From a bacterium (GTDB lineage Bacteria > Planctomycetota > SZUA-567), in contig QKCJ01000018.1 of assembly GCA_003245715.1 (NCBI GenBank), forward strand, positions 1-64,000: a stretch of DNA of 64,000 bases, read 5' to 3'. Positions 39,940 to 48,245 of the stretch are shown in pieces (position 1 is the first letter of the stretch; each line of letters starts with the position of its first letter). A program made the position numbers and the translations under genes. The notes under the pieces are model-generated. The model was given only the letters and a program-made list of their open reading frames with translations. It ran no database searches and was not told the DNA's origin.

Positions 39940-40236
39940 TTAGTTGATGCTTGAGTTTTTATCGCCGTGCTGCTTGTTGTATTCACGCAGCTTTTCCTGC
40001 ATCTGGGTGAGGGATTGCCCGAGTATCTGGTGCAGGCGTATGGCGTTGGCTGGTGAGAGGACGATGCGGTCGCGAATAGAACCCTGTCCCTGCTGGCCGC
40101 GGTGAATATTGCCAAACTCAATTATCACATCTTCAGCCCCGATGTGAAGATTGAAGAGATCGCGGTACTTGTACTCAAGATCCGGACTGACTGACAGTTG
40201 TATTGACTGTCCGTTGTTTGCTGCTTTTTCTGCCAT
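39940..40236 (-). CDS. DUF3467 family protein
   Basis: A 98-residue protein with the DUF3467 pattern: YKYRDLFNLHIGAEDVIIEFGN, then RIVLSPANAIRLHQILGQSL. Function of the family is unknown. The ribosome site AAGGGAGAA is strong. It follows gltX by 27 bases and is probably in its transcript. Confidence 0.87.
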   Translation of the reverse strand: MAEKAANNGQSIQLSVSPDLEYKYRDLFNLHIGAEDVIIEFGNIHRGQQGQGSIRDRIVLSPANAIRLHQILGQSLTQMQEKLREYNKQHGDKNSSIN

Positions 40237-40263
40237 TATAATTCTCCCTTAAATTTATTGGCT

Positions 40264-41859
40264 TTATTCTGTCTTGATTTCATTTAAAACACGGTCGATT
40301 CTCTTGAGCAGTTCGTCTTTACCGACAAGATAAAGAGTGTCGCCGATGCCGGGGCTGACGGTTGCACCTGTGCAGGCGATGCGTAGAGGCTGGGCGACCA
40401 TTCCCATCATCACCCCACTCTCTTCGGCGAATTTATTGAGTGCGGCCTCGATAGCCTGAGATTCCCAGTCAGCGATTCCGGCAATCATCGGTTTCAGGGC
40501 AGCGAGATTCTTGAGTCCTTCACCGTCATTCTTGAGCAGGTTCTTCTTGACGGCCTTTGGCTGTAGCTCGAAATCACTGCTGAAAAAATAAGAGGCGTTG
40601 GTGATAAAGTCGGCAGGCTTGCTGATACGCTCGCGCTGGGTCTCAACCAGGATGCTGAACCATTCATCAGACTTGCCGTTCAAGTCAAATCCGGCTTTCT
40701 GCGCCTCTGCTTTGAGTAGGGCTTCAAGTTTATCTGCAGGCAGCTTTACCATATACTGTTGGTTCATCCATTCAAGTTTCTGCATGTCAAATTGTGCTGC
40801 CGAAGCGTTGACGCGCTCAAGGGTGAACGCTTCTTTCATCTCGTCACGGCTAAGGACTTCCCGGTCATCGCCGGGCGACCAGCCGCAGAGCGCCAGGAAG
40901 TTGAAGATCGCTTCGGGAAGAAAACCCTTTTCCTGGAAGTCGCCGATATAAGCATCGCCGTCGCGTTTTGAATAAGGTTTGCCGCTGGCGTTGACAATCA
41001 TCGGGAAATGTCCGTACTGCGGCGGGGTAAAACCGAGCGCTTTGAAGATAAAGAGGTGGCGGAAGGTGTTCTCGATATGGTCATTACCACGCAGGATGTG
41101 GGTGATCTCCTGTGTGACGTCATCAACAACATTGGCGATATGGAAGACCGGCGAGCCGTCGCTGCGGACAATAACCATATCACGCAGGCTGTCAACCGGC
41201 TTCTCGCGCCGCCCCAGAACCAGATCGTCAAAATATACATAACGGCGCTTGAATCTGACCGAAGCGATTGTGCCGCCGCTCAGTGCGTTGAGATCAATCT
41301 CCTGCTCACCGAGCTGGTTGCGGAGATTGGTTGCTTCAAGCTCCGTGCCGTCATCGAGAATGAAAACCGGATCGGTAAGCGTGTCCCAGTTTACCGGGGT
41401 GATATAAGTCTCACCGCTTTTGGGTGAGGTTACGGTGTGGGTGATTGTCTCACGGTTTGCAACCAGTTCGCCATTTTTCCAGATGATCGTGGCCTCGTCG
41501 CGCGGTTCGGTAACAAATGACTCGTCAAAAAGGCCGGCGTGGATGCGCAGAAGTACCGGCTCGCCTTCGCCCTTGGTGAACGCGTGGCCATTCTCAAGCA
41601 TCTTCTTTACAGCTTTTTCGTGCTCCGGGCGCTGGGCGGTCTGGTACATCGCTTCGCCGTCATAGTCAAGCCCGAGCCACTCAAGCGCACTGAACATCTT
41701 CTGGATGGCTTCAGGGGTTGAGCGTTCAAGGTCGGTGTCCTCTACGCGGATAAGGAATTCTCCGTTATTATGACGCGCGCAGAGCCAGTTGAAGATGGCT
41801 ACGCGGATATTTCCGATGTGTACATTACCGGTGGGGCTTGGTGCAAATCTGGTGCGCAT
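40264..41859 (-). CDS. gltX: Glutamyl-tRNA synthetase
   Basis: A 531-residue class I synthetase. The HIGH-type motif lies in RFAPSPTGNVHIGNIR, the KMSKS-type loop is PYSKRDGD, and the GNDHIENTFRHLFIFKALG segment follows the family. The start at 41859 has AGGAAAC nearby; an in-frame ATG at 41904 adds a non-homologous leader. It charges tRNA-Glu, and possibly tRNA-Gln, which would need GatCAB. Confidence 0.97.
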   Translation of the reverse strand: MRTRFAPSPTGNVHIGNIRVAIFNWLCARHNNGEFLIRVEDTDLERSTPEAIQKMFSALEWLGLDYDGEAMYQTAQRPEHEKAVKKMLENGHAFTKGEGEPVLLRIHAGLFDESFVTEPRDEATIIWKNGELVANRETITHTVTSPKSGETYITPVNWDTLTDPVFILDDGTELEATNLRNQLGEQEIDLNALSGGTIASVRFKRRYVYFDDLVLGRREKPVDSLRDMVIVRSDGSPVFHIANVVDDVTQEITHILRGNDHIENTFRHLFIFKALGFTPPQYGHFPMIVNASGKPYSKRDGDAYIGDFQEKGFLPEAIFNFLALCGWSPGDDREVLSRDEMKEAFTLERVNASAAQFDMQKLEWMNQQYMVKLPADKLEALLKAEAQKAGFDLNGKSDEWFSILVETQRERISKPADFITNASYFFSSDFELQPKAVKKNLLKNDGEGLKNLAALKPMIAGIADWESQAIEAALNKFAEESGVMMGMVAQPLRIACTGATVSPGIGDTLYLVGKDELLKRIDRVLNEIKTE

Positions 41860-42000
41860 AGGTGTTTCCTGATTCTGAAAATGATTACGAAATAAAGTCG
41901 ACACACTCTAGTATAGCCTTATACTCTACTGGTGCAATAAAAAATATTCAACTCTCCTTTGGCTGAGTTGCGGGTGATTGTTCGGCAGCGGAAGAGTTGC

Positions 42001-42170
42001 TTGAAGAAAAATATCTCTTTGGTATAAACTAATTAAGCTGGATGTGAAAAACCTTCGGAGTATAAAATATGAATCCCCCGGCGGGGAGTCCGGGGGAAGG
42101 GGGAAAAGGAGACAGGTTTAATTGTCTCTGACCTTATTATACCACATGCTTGGTGGTTGTTCAACTTTTT
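42001..42170 (+). ncRNA. Candidate structured leader or small RNA
   Basis: A promoter (TTGAAG 42001-42006, TATAAA 42023-42028, 16-base spacer) opens a region with three successive hairpins: CCCCCGG/CCGGGGG near 42075-42096, GAGACA/TGTCTC near 42110-42125, and ACCAC/GTGGT near 42143-42157, the last followed by a loosely T-rich tail. It lies between gltX and the DUF6485 gene in a 424-base gap. It may be an independent RNA or the 5' leader of that gene. Confidence 0.4.
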
Positions 42171-42283
42171 CTGCGTAATAAATATAAAAATAGTGTTATT
42201 TGTAAGTTGTTGTATAATATATTGTAAGTGTTTGTGCGTATGTCTTTAGTGTTGTTTTTCCGTCACTCAGGAGGAGGATTAGA

Positions 42284-42424
42284 ATGTCAGGTCAATGCCC
42301 CAACAGGGAAGAAAATCTTAAAAAGTGCAATTGCGATTATGAGCCATGCTCACGTAAGGGTTCATGTTGCAAGTGTATTGAATACCACCGCAATAATGGC
42401 GGAAAGCCGGCTTGCCTTAAATAA
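42284..42424 (+). CDS. DUF6485 family cysteine-rich mini-protein
   Basis: A 46-residue protein that begins [17 protein letters not shown] and continues [18 protein letters not shown], a pattern of seven or more Cys shared by a family of tiny proteins annotated DUF6485. The Cys pairs suggest metal binding; no function is established. A strong AGGAGGAGG lies just before the ATG. A TATAAT at 42213-42218 could be its own promoter. Another frame across this stretch is a shadow. Confidence 0.85.
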   Translation: MSGQCPNREENLKKCNCDYEPCSRKGSCCKCIEYHRNNGGKPACLK

Positions 42425-42447
42425 TTGACTTAGGTTTTCGTGCGTGG

Positions 42448-43590
42448 CTAGCGGTATATTTCATACTTATAGAGGCGGCATTCGATTTTCGCGTTGAAGA
42501 AGTCGGTCTTTGCCGAGGGGCGGAGGCCGACCTTTTTGCCGAGGTCGAGATTGCCGGTAAAGACATATCCCTCCCACCCGGCACATTTCTGCTTGAACCA
42601 GTCACCGATGCGCTTATAGTCTTTGGCCAGTTCGCTGACCTCGCCAAGGCGCTGTCCGTATTCGGGATTCATCAAAATTATTCCGTTATCTTGCGGGAGT
42701 TGGGTGTCGGCAAAATCACAGACCCCGAACTCGATCATCCCGTCTACGCCGGCGGTGACGGCGTTATGCCGTGCGGCCTCGATTGCTTCGGGTGCGTGGT
42801 CGGTGGCGATAATTTTAGGGTAGGGCGGATTCCTGCGCTGCTCACGCATCTCATTTCGCATGGCCTGATAAGTGTCCTGCGGAAAGCCGATATAATATTT
42901 AAAGGCGAAATTATCGCGCAGGGTTCCGGGCGCGGAGTTACGCGCCAGTAGTGCCGCTTCAATGGCCAGCGTGCCACTGCCGCACATGGGGTTGACCAGT
43001 GGGCGGTTGCCTTTGTATCCGCAGGCGTCGAGGATTGCTGCCGCCAGCGATTCACGCAACGGCGCCGAGTGCGGCATCTTGCGGTAGCCCCGGTCAGACA
43101 GTTTTCTTGCGGAGGTGTTCAGAAAGAGCCAGGCTTTGTCATTGTGCCAGTTGAGGTGAATGACGATTTTTTCGCGGTCACTGCCGGAATTGGGGCGGCG
43201 TCCATGAACTTTGCTGATGCGGTCGACAATTGCGTCCTTCAGCCTGAGGTTGGGAAAACGCGTGTCGCGGATAGAATCGTTATTGACCTTGGAGACAACT
43301 GAGAAATAGCCGTCGCAGGGGATGATCTTCTCCCACTCGACTTTTGAAGCCTGCCTGTAAAGATCATCGGCGTTGCGGCAGGTGAACTCCTCAAGAAGAA
43401 ACTGGATGCTGTAGGCTATACGCGAGTAAAGGTTCAGGCGCATGCAGTCGGTAAGCGTGCCGCTGGTTTCGACACCGGTCTTGTGCTGGCGCTTGACCTT
43501 GAAGCCAAGAGCGGTCATTTCTTCGGCAAGCCAGGGCGCAAGGCCGCGCTCGCAGGTGGCCTGTATGGTTGAGTTTCGGGTAAAGTCCAT
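42448..43590 (-). CDS. THUMP-domain rRNA methyltransferase (RlmL N-terminal-like)
   Basis: A 380-residue protein with a ferredoxin-like/THUMP RNA-binding region (about 1-165) and a class I methyltransferase domain: NPMCGSGTLAIEAALLA for SAM, IIATDHAPEAIEAARHNA, and the catalytic loop written NPEYGQRLGE, where families usually have NPPYG. It probably forms m2G in 23S rRNA, as the first half of E. coli RlmL does. The Pro-to-Glu change in the loop should be noted, although NPEYG also occurs in some members. Confidence 0.88.
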   Translation of the reverse strand: MDFTRNSTIQATCERGLAPWLAEEMTALGFKVKRQHKTGVETSGTLTDCMRLNLYSRIAYSIQFLLEEFTCRNADDLYRQASKVEWEKIIPCDGYFSVVSKVNNDSIRDTRFPNLRLKDAIVDRISKVHGRRPNSGSDREKIVIHLNWHNDKAWLFLNTSARKLSDRGYRKMPHSAPLRESLAAAILDACGYKGNRPLVNPMCGSGTLAIEAALLARNSAPGTLRDNFAFKYYIGFPQDTYQAMRNEMREQRRNPPYPKIIATDHAPEAIEAARHNAVTAGVDGMIEFGVCDFADTQLPQDNGIILMNPEYGQRLGEVSELAKDYKRIGDWFKQKCAGWEGYVFTGNLDLGKKVGLRPSAKTDFFNAKIECRLYKYEIYR

Positions 43591-43706
43591 TATTGTTCCA
43601 TCTGGTGTGTGGCTGGGGTTATTGAGGGTGAAAGAAGGTTCAGTTGTTACGGCGCAAATTTACCGCTGCACTTCGGTAAGGAAGGTGCAGTGTGATCGTG
43701 GCGCAG

Positions 43707-43982
43707 CTATGCCTCGCCAAACTTGTTGTTGACCAGTTCCGCCAGTGACTCGGCCGCTTCCTGAGCATCTTCGCCGTCGATTTCAAGCGTCAGCTCACAG
43801 CCCGGTTCAGCCCCGAGGGTCATGATGTCGAGAATATTTTTACCGCTTACGCGCATGTTGTTGTGGACAACCGTAACCTCGCTGGCATACTTGTTGCACA
43901 TCTGTACAAACAGCGCTGCCGGCCTGGCGTGCAGACCGTAGCGGTTTTTTAATTCGACTTTGATTATTACAGGATCAGACAA
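43707..43982 (-). CDS. HPr-family phosphocarrier (NPr-type)
   Basis: A 91-residue HPr with the phospho-His H18 in NRYGLHARPAALF. At the place of the regulatory Ser46 the sequence is GKNILDIM, so Asn49 stands where HPr kinase would act; regulation by serine phosphorylation is not expected. The start is TTG at 43982 after AGGGGCGAC. It follows yvcK and ptsN, pointing to a nitrogen-type PTS that relays phosphate to PtsN rather than to sugar transporters. Enzyme I is not in the window. Confidence 0.93.
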   Translation of the reverse strand: MSDPVIIKVELKNRYGLHARPAALFVQMCNKYASEVTVVHNNMRVSGKNILDIMTLGAEPGCELTLEIDGEDAQEAAESLAELVNNKFGEA

Positions 43983-44013
43983 AGTCGCCCCTTTTCCCTA
44001 ACTTCCCAAAAAA

Positions 44014-45267
44014 TTAGTCGCCGTTTTCAGTCCAGTCTTCCATCAGCGCTTCAGCCAGTTTTGCCGCGTCATGTTTCTCTGGGTTCTCAAAATTAATGAC
44101 CTCGCGCAGGCGCACCTCAACGCCAAGACTGCTAACTTCTTCAGCATCATACTCCGTAAGATAAATGCCCTTTTCAGCCAATGGCTCCATCTTGGATGCT
44201 GATGGCTTGTACCGGTTGACCAGCGCCGTATCAATGCGCAGGCCCGGTGCGAGCCGTTTTGTGGCCTTAATGTAATCGCTTACCTTAAAACCTTTGGTCT
44301 CTCCAGGCTGGTCAACAGTATTGACCACAAAAAAAACCTTCGCCCTGCTGGCTGTGATTGCCTTGACAACATCACTAGCCAGAAGATTTGGCATAATACT
44401 GGTAAACAAACTGCCCGGCCCCATGACAATCAGATCAGAAGCCGCAATCTGCTCAAGCACGTCAGGCGGTGTCTCACCTGAAGCAGGCTTGAGGTCAAGT
44501 CCGGAAATTGGTTTCCCGCATGAAGAAATATTCTTCTGCCCCGTCGTCTTGGTGCCGTCCTCATGGGTGGCAACAAGTGTAACGTGGTCAAGCGTGGCAG
44601 GGAGTACCTGTCCGCGAACATTCAGGATACGGTTTGCTTCGCGCACCGCCAGACCAAAACTGCCCTTGATTTTGGTCAGAACCATTATCATCAGATTGCC
44701 AAAGGAGTGCCCCGCAAATTCCCCCTCGGAAAACCTGTACTGCATAAGGTCGGTCATGACCGATCCGGCATCTGATAACGCGCTTATGCAATTTCGTATA
44801 TCACCCGGAGGCAGAAGCCCAAAACCGCTGCGCAATCTCCCCGATGAGCCGCCGTCATCTGCTACGCTGACAACCGCGGTAATGTCATTACTATAGTTGC
44901 GCAAACCTGAAAGCAGGCAGTTGAGACCCGTTCCGCCGCCAAGGCACACAGTCTTAGGCCCCTGTTCAAGCCTTGAGCGCATATAGGCTATTTCTGTCAG
45001 ACCGCGGTCTTCATTGCGGTTTTTCAGCAGTTTTTCAATACGGCGCACCAGAAAATAAACGCCGCTGAGAATCAGTATAATCCCCGCGCCTGTCAGCATT
45101 ATGCCAATGGCATAAGGATTGACAAGCATGCTTTCCGCAGTGTTAAGGTCAAAAAGCCCCAACCCGATGAAGATCGATCCGCCGATGACAAGCAGCATAC
45201 CGACAATCATCAGCAATATCCAGCGCTTAATGCCAAGACCCAGAGTCAACCAGCGTAATTTAACCAT
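44014..45267 (-). CDS. yvcK: YvcK/CofD-family protein with N-terminal membrane hairpin
   Basis: A 417-residue protein. Two transmembrane helices (about 15-37 and 52-74) precede the CofD/YvcK core: VCLGGGTGLNCLLSGLR, VSVADDGGSSGRLR, LPPGDIRNCISALSD, DLIVMGPGSLFTSIMPNLL and FFVVNTVDQPGET. YvcK binds UDP-sugars and influences carbon flux and cell-wall synthesis; Bacillus YvcK lacks the membrane hairpin, which is seen in other phyla. Its place between ptsN and HPr, where E. coli has rapZ, suggests a link to nitrogen-PTS control. Confidence 0.9.
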   Translation of the reverse strand: MVKLRWLTLGLGIKRWILLMIVGMLLVIGGSIFIGLGLFDLNTAESMLVNPYAIGIMLTGAGIILILSGVYFLVRRIEKLLKNRNEDRGLTEIAYMRSRLEQGPKTVCLGGGTGLNCLLSGLRNYSNDITAVVSVADDGGSSGRLRSGFGLLPPGDIRNCISALSDAGSVMTDLMQYRFSEGEFAGHSFGNLMIMVLTKIKGSFGLAVREANRILNVRGQVLPATLDHVTLVATHEDGTKTTGQKNISSCGKPISGLDLKPASGETPPDVLEQIAASDLIVMGPGSLFTSIMPNLLASDVVKAITASRAKVFFVVNTVDQPGETKGFKVSDYIKATKRLAPGLRIDTALVNRYKPSASKMEPLAEKGIYLTEYDAEEVSSLGVEVRLREVINFENPEKHDAAKLAEALMEDWTENGD

Positions 45268-45358
45268 TCAGTTAGTTTCTGTACAAAAATTCCGTAGCAA
45301 ATACCGCCTTCTACCTGGTTAAAATCAATAACCGGTCAGTAACTCGGTTCTTATAATC

Positions 45359-45832
45359 TCAGTTGCCGGCCTTGCCGTCTGCCTCGTCAAGAAGCTCTGA
45401 GATCTCCTTGGCGTCGCGCGCATTAATCAGGAAGCTGCGGAAGATCTCTTTATTGAGATTCTTGGCGACATAAGCCAGTGACTGCAGATGCTGCTGGATC
45501 AGTTCCTGACTGGAAAGCAGCATCACAAAAAGATGAACCGGCTTGCCGTCTATGGAACCGAACTCCACACCCTCACGGCTGCGCGCAAGCATACCGATCA
45601 TTTTCTTTATTGCCGGGTGCTTGGCATGGGGAATGGCAATCCCGTTACCAACACCAGTGCTGGTTATCGCCTCACGCTCAATAAGGGCAGTAAGGATTCC
45701 CTGGCGGATATCTTCCGGGATTTCGCCTGCTGCAATAAGCCCGTCAACCATCTCAGCCAGAACCTCATTTTTGCTTGTTGAGGTGAGATTGTCGATAATT
45801 GCCGGGAGAGTTATCAGGTCTCTAAAAAACAT
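45359..45832 (-). CDS. ptsN: PTS EIIA-type regulator (PtsN)
   Basis: A 157-residue EIIA(Ntr/Fru)-type domain. The phospho-His is H69 in GNGIAIPHAKHP, with REAITSTGVG before it and the VHLFVMLLSSQE strand after. The ribosome site is AGGAAAG. It lies 15 bases after hpf, as in many proteobacterial rpoN-hpf-ptsN operons, although rpoN is not here. Confidence 0.93.
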   Translation of the reverse strand: MFFRDLITLPAIIDNLTSTSKNEVLAEMVDGLIAAGEIPEDIRQGILTALIEREAITSTGVGNGIAIPHAKHPAIKKMIGMLARSREGVEFGSIDGKPVHLFVMLLSSQELIQQHLQSLAYVAKNLNKEIFRSFLINARDAKEISELLDEADGKAGN

Positions 45833-45847
45833 GAAAGTCTTTCCTGG

Positions 45848-46198
45848 CTATTCTTCTTCTTCAGTCTCGGAAACTTCAGCAGTTACCGGTGTGGTACTAC
45901 GGCTTCCGCGGTGGTCTTTAATCTTTTCCTTGAGGCGGCGAAGCTGGCGTTCACATTTGTCTACTGCAATATCAATAGCTTCACCAAAATCATCACGAGC
46001 CACGTCGACAACGATAGTGCCATGTTTGTTTACATGAAGAATAACTTCGCAGTGAATCTTGCGGTCATCCTGTTTGAAGACAATGTCAACGCTGCTGATG
46101 CCATGAAAAAACCGGTCAATGTTACCGAATTTCTCGCGTGTGAGTTCCTTGACGCCGTTCTTCAGCTCAAGGTGACGACCAGTTATATTGATGTCCAT
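45848..46198 (-). CDS. hpf: Ribosome hibernation promoting factor (short form)
   Basis: A 116-residue protein of the YfiA/HPF family: INITGRHLELKNGVKELTREKF, KFGNIDRFF, CEVILHVNKHG and the DIAVDKCERQLRRLKEKI helix. It binds the 30S decoding region in stationary phase. The short length with an acidic tail and no C-terminal dimerisation domain marks the short form, which needs RMF-like help or acts as pY. First gene of the hpf-ptsN-yvcK-HPr cluster. Confidence 0.93.
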   Translation of the reverse strand: MDINITGRHLELKNGVKELTREKFGNIDRFFHGISSVDIVFKQDDRKIHCEVILHVNKHGTIVVDVARDDFGEAIDIAVDKCERQLRRLKEKIKDHRGSRSTTPVTAEVSETEEEE

Positions 46199-46382
46199 AT
46201 AGCAATCTCCTGTGTGACTGTTTTGCAGTTATATGCAATTTTTTTTAATTAATAAATTTAATATTTGTCAATTTATTATACTGTAAACCCATATCATTGC
46301 AAGGCGGAGAAAGAAAATATAATACATTATACAAGCGCTATTATGTTAATGTAATTATTTGCATAAAATTTGTCATTTTATG

Positions 46383-46880
46383 TTATTTTTCTTTCCGGTT
46401 TACCCAGAATTCGCCCCATTCCTTAAGAAAGTCCGAGCTGCTCCAGTCTTTATCCAGCCCAACCTGGGGTACAAGTTCAATTGACAACTTCTGACATACC
46501 TCCCATTCCGGGATATTGGTGTAATCTGTTCTGTCGCCTCCTTTGGTAAAGACATGCGGGCGTAATTTCTGCAGTGCTACGCAGGCCGTCTGGTCGTTTT
46601 CAATTTCAAAAGGGATAACAAAGTCAACATTGCGGATGCAGGACACAAGTTTGCAGCGTGTCTGCAGATCCTGAAACGGCTTTCCCTTTTTGGTTGTTAA
46701 AAAATTATCACCGTTGACAATAACCACCAGTGTGTCGCCGTACTTTTTCGAGTCGATTATGCAGCTGGCATGCCCCGGATGGATCGGGTCAAAACCGCCG
46801 GAGGTGCAGACGATTTTTCCGGCTTTTTCGCGATACTCTTCAAACTCCTCGAAACTTACAATTTTTGCATAATCTTCCAT
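46383..46880 (-). CDS. Cytidylyltransferase-fold nucleotidyltransferase (RfaE2/TagD-like)
   Basis: A 165-residue enzyme of the HxGH nucleotidyltransferase superfamily. TSGGFDPIHPGHASCI carries the HPGH motif, VIVNGDNFLTTKKGKPFQ follows, and the second signature is replaced by KLSIELVPQVGLDKDWSSSDFLK, where the SSSD resembles the ISSS/T motif. Candidate substrates are a sugar phosphate (heptose-1-phosphate) or glycerol phosphate. The ribosome site is AGAGGAATC. A sigma28-like -10 lies 85 bases upstream. Confidence 0.8.
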   Translation of the reverse strand: MEDYAKIVSFEEFEEYREKAGKIVCTSGGFDPIHPGHASCIIDSKKYGDTLVVIVNGDNFLTTKKGKPFQDLQTRCKLVSCIRNVDFVIPFEIENDQTACVALQKLRPHVFTKGGDRTDYTNIPEWEVCQKLSIELVPQVGLDKDWSSSDFLKEWGEFWVNRKEK

Positions 46881-46964
46881 CTGATTCCTCTCGCATCCTC
46901 AACAGCAACCTGTCAACTTGTTTATAATCTCTTCCGTTTGAATATTCTGTCTGCTGCAGATTAT

Positions 46965-46991
46965 TTATCGGCCTAATGCAGTTTTTTTTTG
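46965..46991 (-). promoter_or_regulatory. Sigma28-like promoter, minus strand
   Basis: On the minus strand GCCGATAA (46972-46965) matches all eight bases of the flagellar sigma28 -10. Fifteen bases upstream is CAAA, three of four bases of the -35 TAAA. It would transcribe the nucleotidyltransferase gene. Confidence 0.4.
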
Positions 46992-47006
46992 ATATTTTTT
47001 GCGCAT

Positions 47007-47033
47007 TAAGCTATATCCGTGCCGCGCCGATAA
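47007..47033 (+). promoter_or_regulatory. Sigma28-like promoter, plus strand
   Basis: TAAG (47007-47010), exactly 15 bases, then GCCGATAA (47026-47033): one mismatch from TAAA-N15-GCCGATAA. It points into a gap with no plus-strand ORF, so any product would be an RNA. The surrounding 398-base gap (46881-47278) otherwise shows only AT-rich sequence and a nine-G tract (47215-47223). Confidence 0.4.
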
Positions 47034-47278
47034 CCGTCAGTAATGTTACTAACTGATGTAACTGCAGGAGGTTATCTAAATTACAAAAAGAGACAACATT
47101 ATAATATAGCAGAAAAGAGATTCAATAGAAATAAGCTTTTAGGCTATCAGATGCAAAAATCAGTAATTCTGTCTGCGCTTAGGCGAAACAGCAGGCTTTT
47201 GTCCGGCTAGTGTCGGGGGGGGGTGCTCAGAGAACGGTAGCCTGTGACTTACCGGCTACCGGAAACTGCGGAGCCTGG

Positions 47279-47434
47279 TTATGGGCCCTCCTGAAGCATT
47301 ATGAAGAACAGTAGCGGCATAATGATAATGCCCAGAATCAGTACCGGCAACCATAAATCCTGAATTAGCTGAAGAGGATTTTCAAGAAGTGAAGTGCGAA
47401 GGTTAGGACTGGTATAACGTTTCCTGTTGGTCAT
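47279..47434 (-). CDS. Small single-pass membrane protein
   Basis: A 51-residue protein, MTNRKRYTSPNLRTS at the start, with a hydrophobic helix over residues about 28-47 rich in Leu and Ile. AAAGGAG lies six bases before the ATG, and a near-consensus promoter is 170 bases upstream, so it is a credible gene. No family recognised. The basic N-terminus suggests it faces the cytoplasm. Confidence 0.65.
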   Translation of the reverse strand: MTNRKRYTSPNLRTSLLENPLQLIQDLWLPVLILGIIIMPLLFFIMLQEGP

Positions 47435-47607
47435 ACGCTGCTCCTTTATCAAAAATCCTGTATTGTGCCGGGATGAAAACTGGCGGCATCAAGTGCAGGC
47501 CAAGAAAAATGCTTGACGCATACAGCAGTTATTTGTCTCACACCACCCGCTCAAGACTGACTTCAGAGGCAATATTTAAAGTCGGCGGCAATTCTTTCCC
47601 AAACAGT

Positions 47608-47636
47608 ATTATACCGCAGTTAGTTCGGTTTGGCAA
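47608..47636 (-). promoter_or_regulatory. Promoter of the small membrane protein gene
   Basis: On the minus strand TTGCCA (47636-47631) and TATAAT (47613-47608) are 17 bases apart. The leader from the start site to the ATG would be about 165 bases and contains a possible hairpin (GCGTCAAG with CTTGATGC). Beyond this the 443-base gap 47435-47877 shows only the terminator at its end. Confidence 0.65.
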
Positions 47637-47801
47637 ACTTTATTTGTTCTGTCCGTAAATATTGAAAACAGCTTTTAATTCTGCAGTTTTGGCTGGGCAG
47701 CAGGTCTTCTAAGTTGCCGCAAAATAAGCAGAAAGCTTGAATACTTACGGATTTTGCGCCGCATTTAAATATGGTCATTTAGTACGGTCGGTGGTAAAAT
47801 A

Positions 47802-47844
47802 AAAACGGTGCGGATCTTCTGCGCCCAAGCTGGCTGGCCGTTTT
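47802..47844 (-). terminator. Terminator of the DUF4404 gene
   Basis: AAAACGG (47802-47808) and CCGTTTT (47838-47844) with a T-rich tail on the minus strand. Confidence 0.65.
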
Positions 47845-47877
47845 GGGTATTGCCAGAGTGCTTGGATTTTTCCCGGA

Positions 47878-48207
47878 TCAGATGCCGCTGTCGCTGAAAA
47901 AGCTGCAGATTTTGTCTACCAGTTGCGCTATTTTCGGGTGGTCTGCGCTGAAAGACTGTACTGAGTGGTCGAGACCATCGGTTGCGTGTTTAATCAGGGC
48001 CGGGTCTTTTTTTGCTCTGGTTGATACACGGGTAGCGACCTCGGTAAATGAGGCAACGCTGATAGCGTCTTCTTTCTTCTCTTCCGGTACTTCATCAAGT
48101 TCTTTATGCAGGTTGGTGACCATTGTCGAGAGGTGGTCTTTTTCGATTTCGGTAAGCGCGGAACTCTCAAGGATGGTTTCAACACGAGCCATAATATCAG
48201 AGATCAT
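47878..48207 (-). CDS. DUF4404-like protein
   Basis: A 109-residue helical, acidic protein. The C-terminal pattern (HSVQSFSADHPKIAQLVDKICSFFSDSGI) fits the DUF4404 family end (HP-x-L then short helix and GI). Function unknown; no membrane segment. An AAGG site lies before the ATG. Confidence 0.7.
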   Translation of the reverse strand: MISDIMARVETILESSALTEIEKDHLSTMVTNLHKELDEVPEEKKEDAISVASFTEVATRVSTRAKKDPALIKHATDGLDHSVQSFSADHPKIAQLVDKICSFFSDSGI

Positions 48208-48245
48208 AATATGCCTTCACTTTCTATTTATCTTGCCCTAACCGG

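Noticed and set aside
42228-42428. A 66-residue plus-strand frame
   Set aside because: Another frame of the same stretch encodes the DUF6485 protein with a strong ribosome site and family pattern.
47473-47658. A 61-residue plus-strand frame
   Set aside because: No ribosome site, and it overlaps the minus-strand promoter and leader of the small membrane protein gene.
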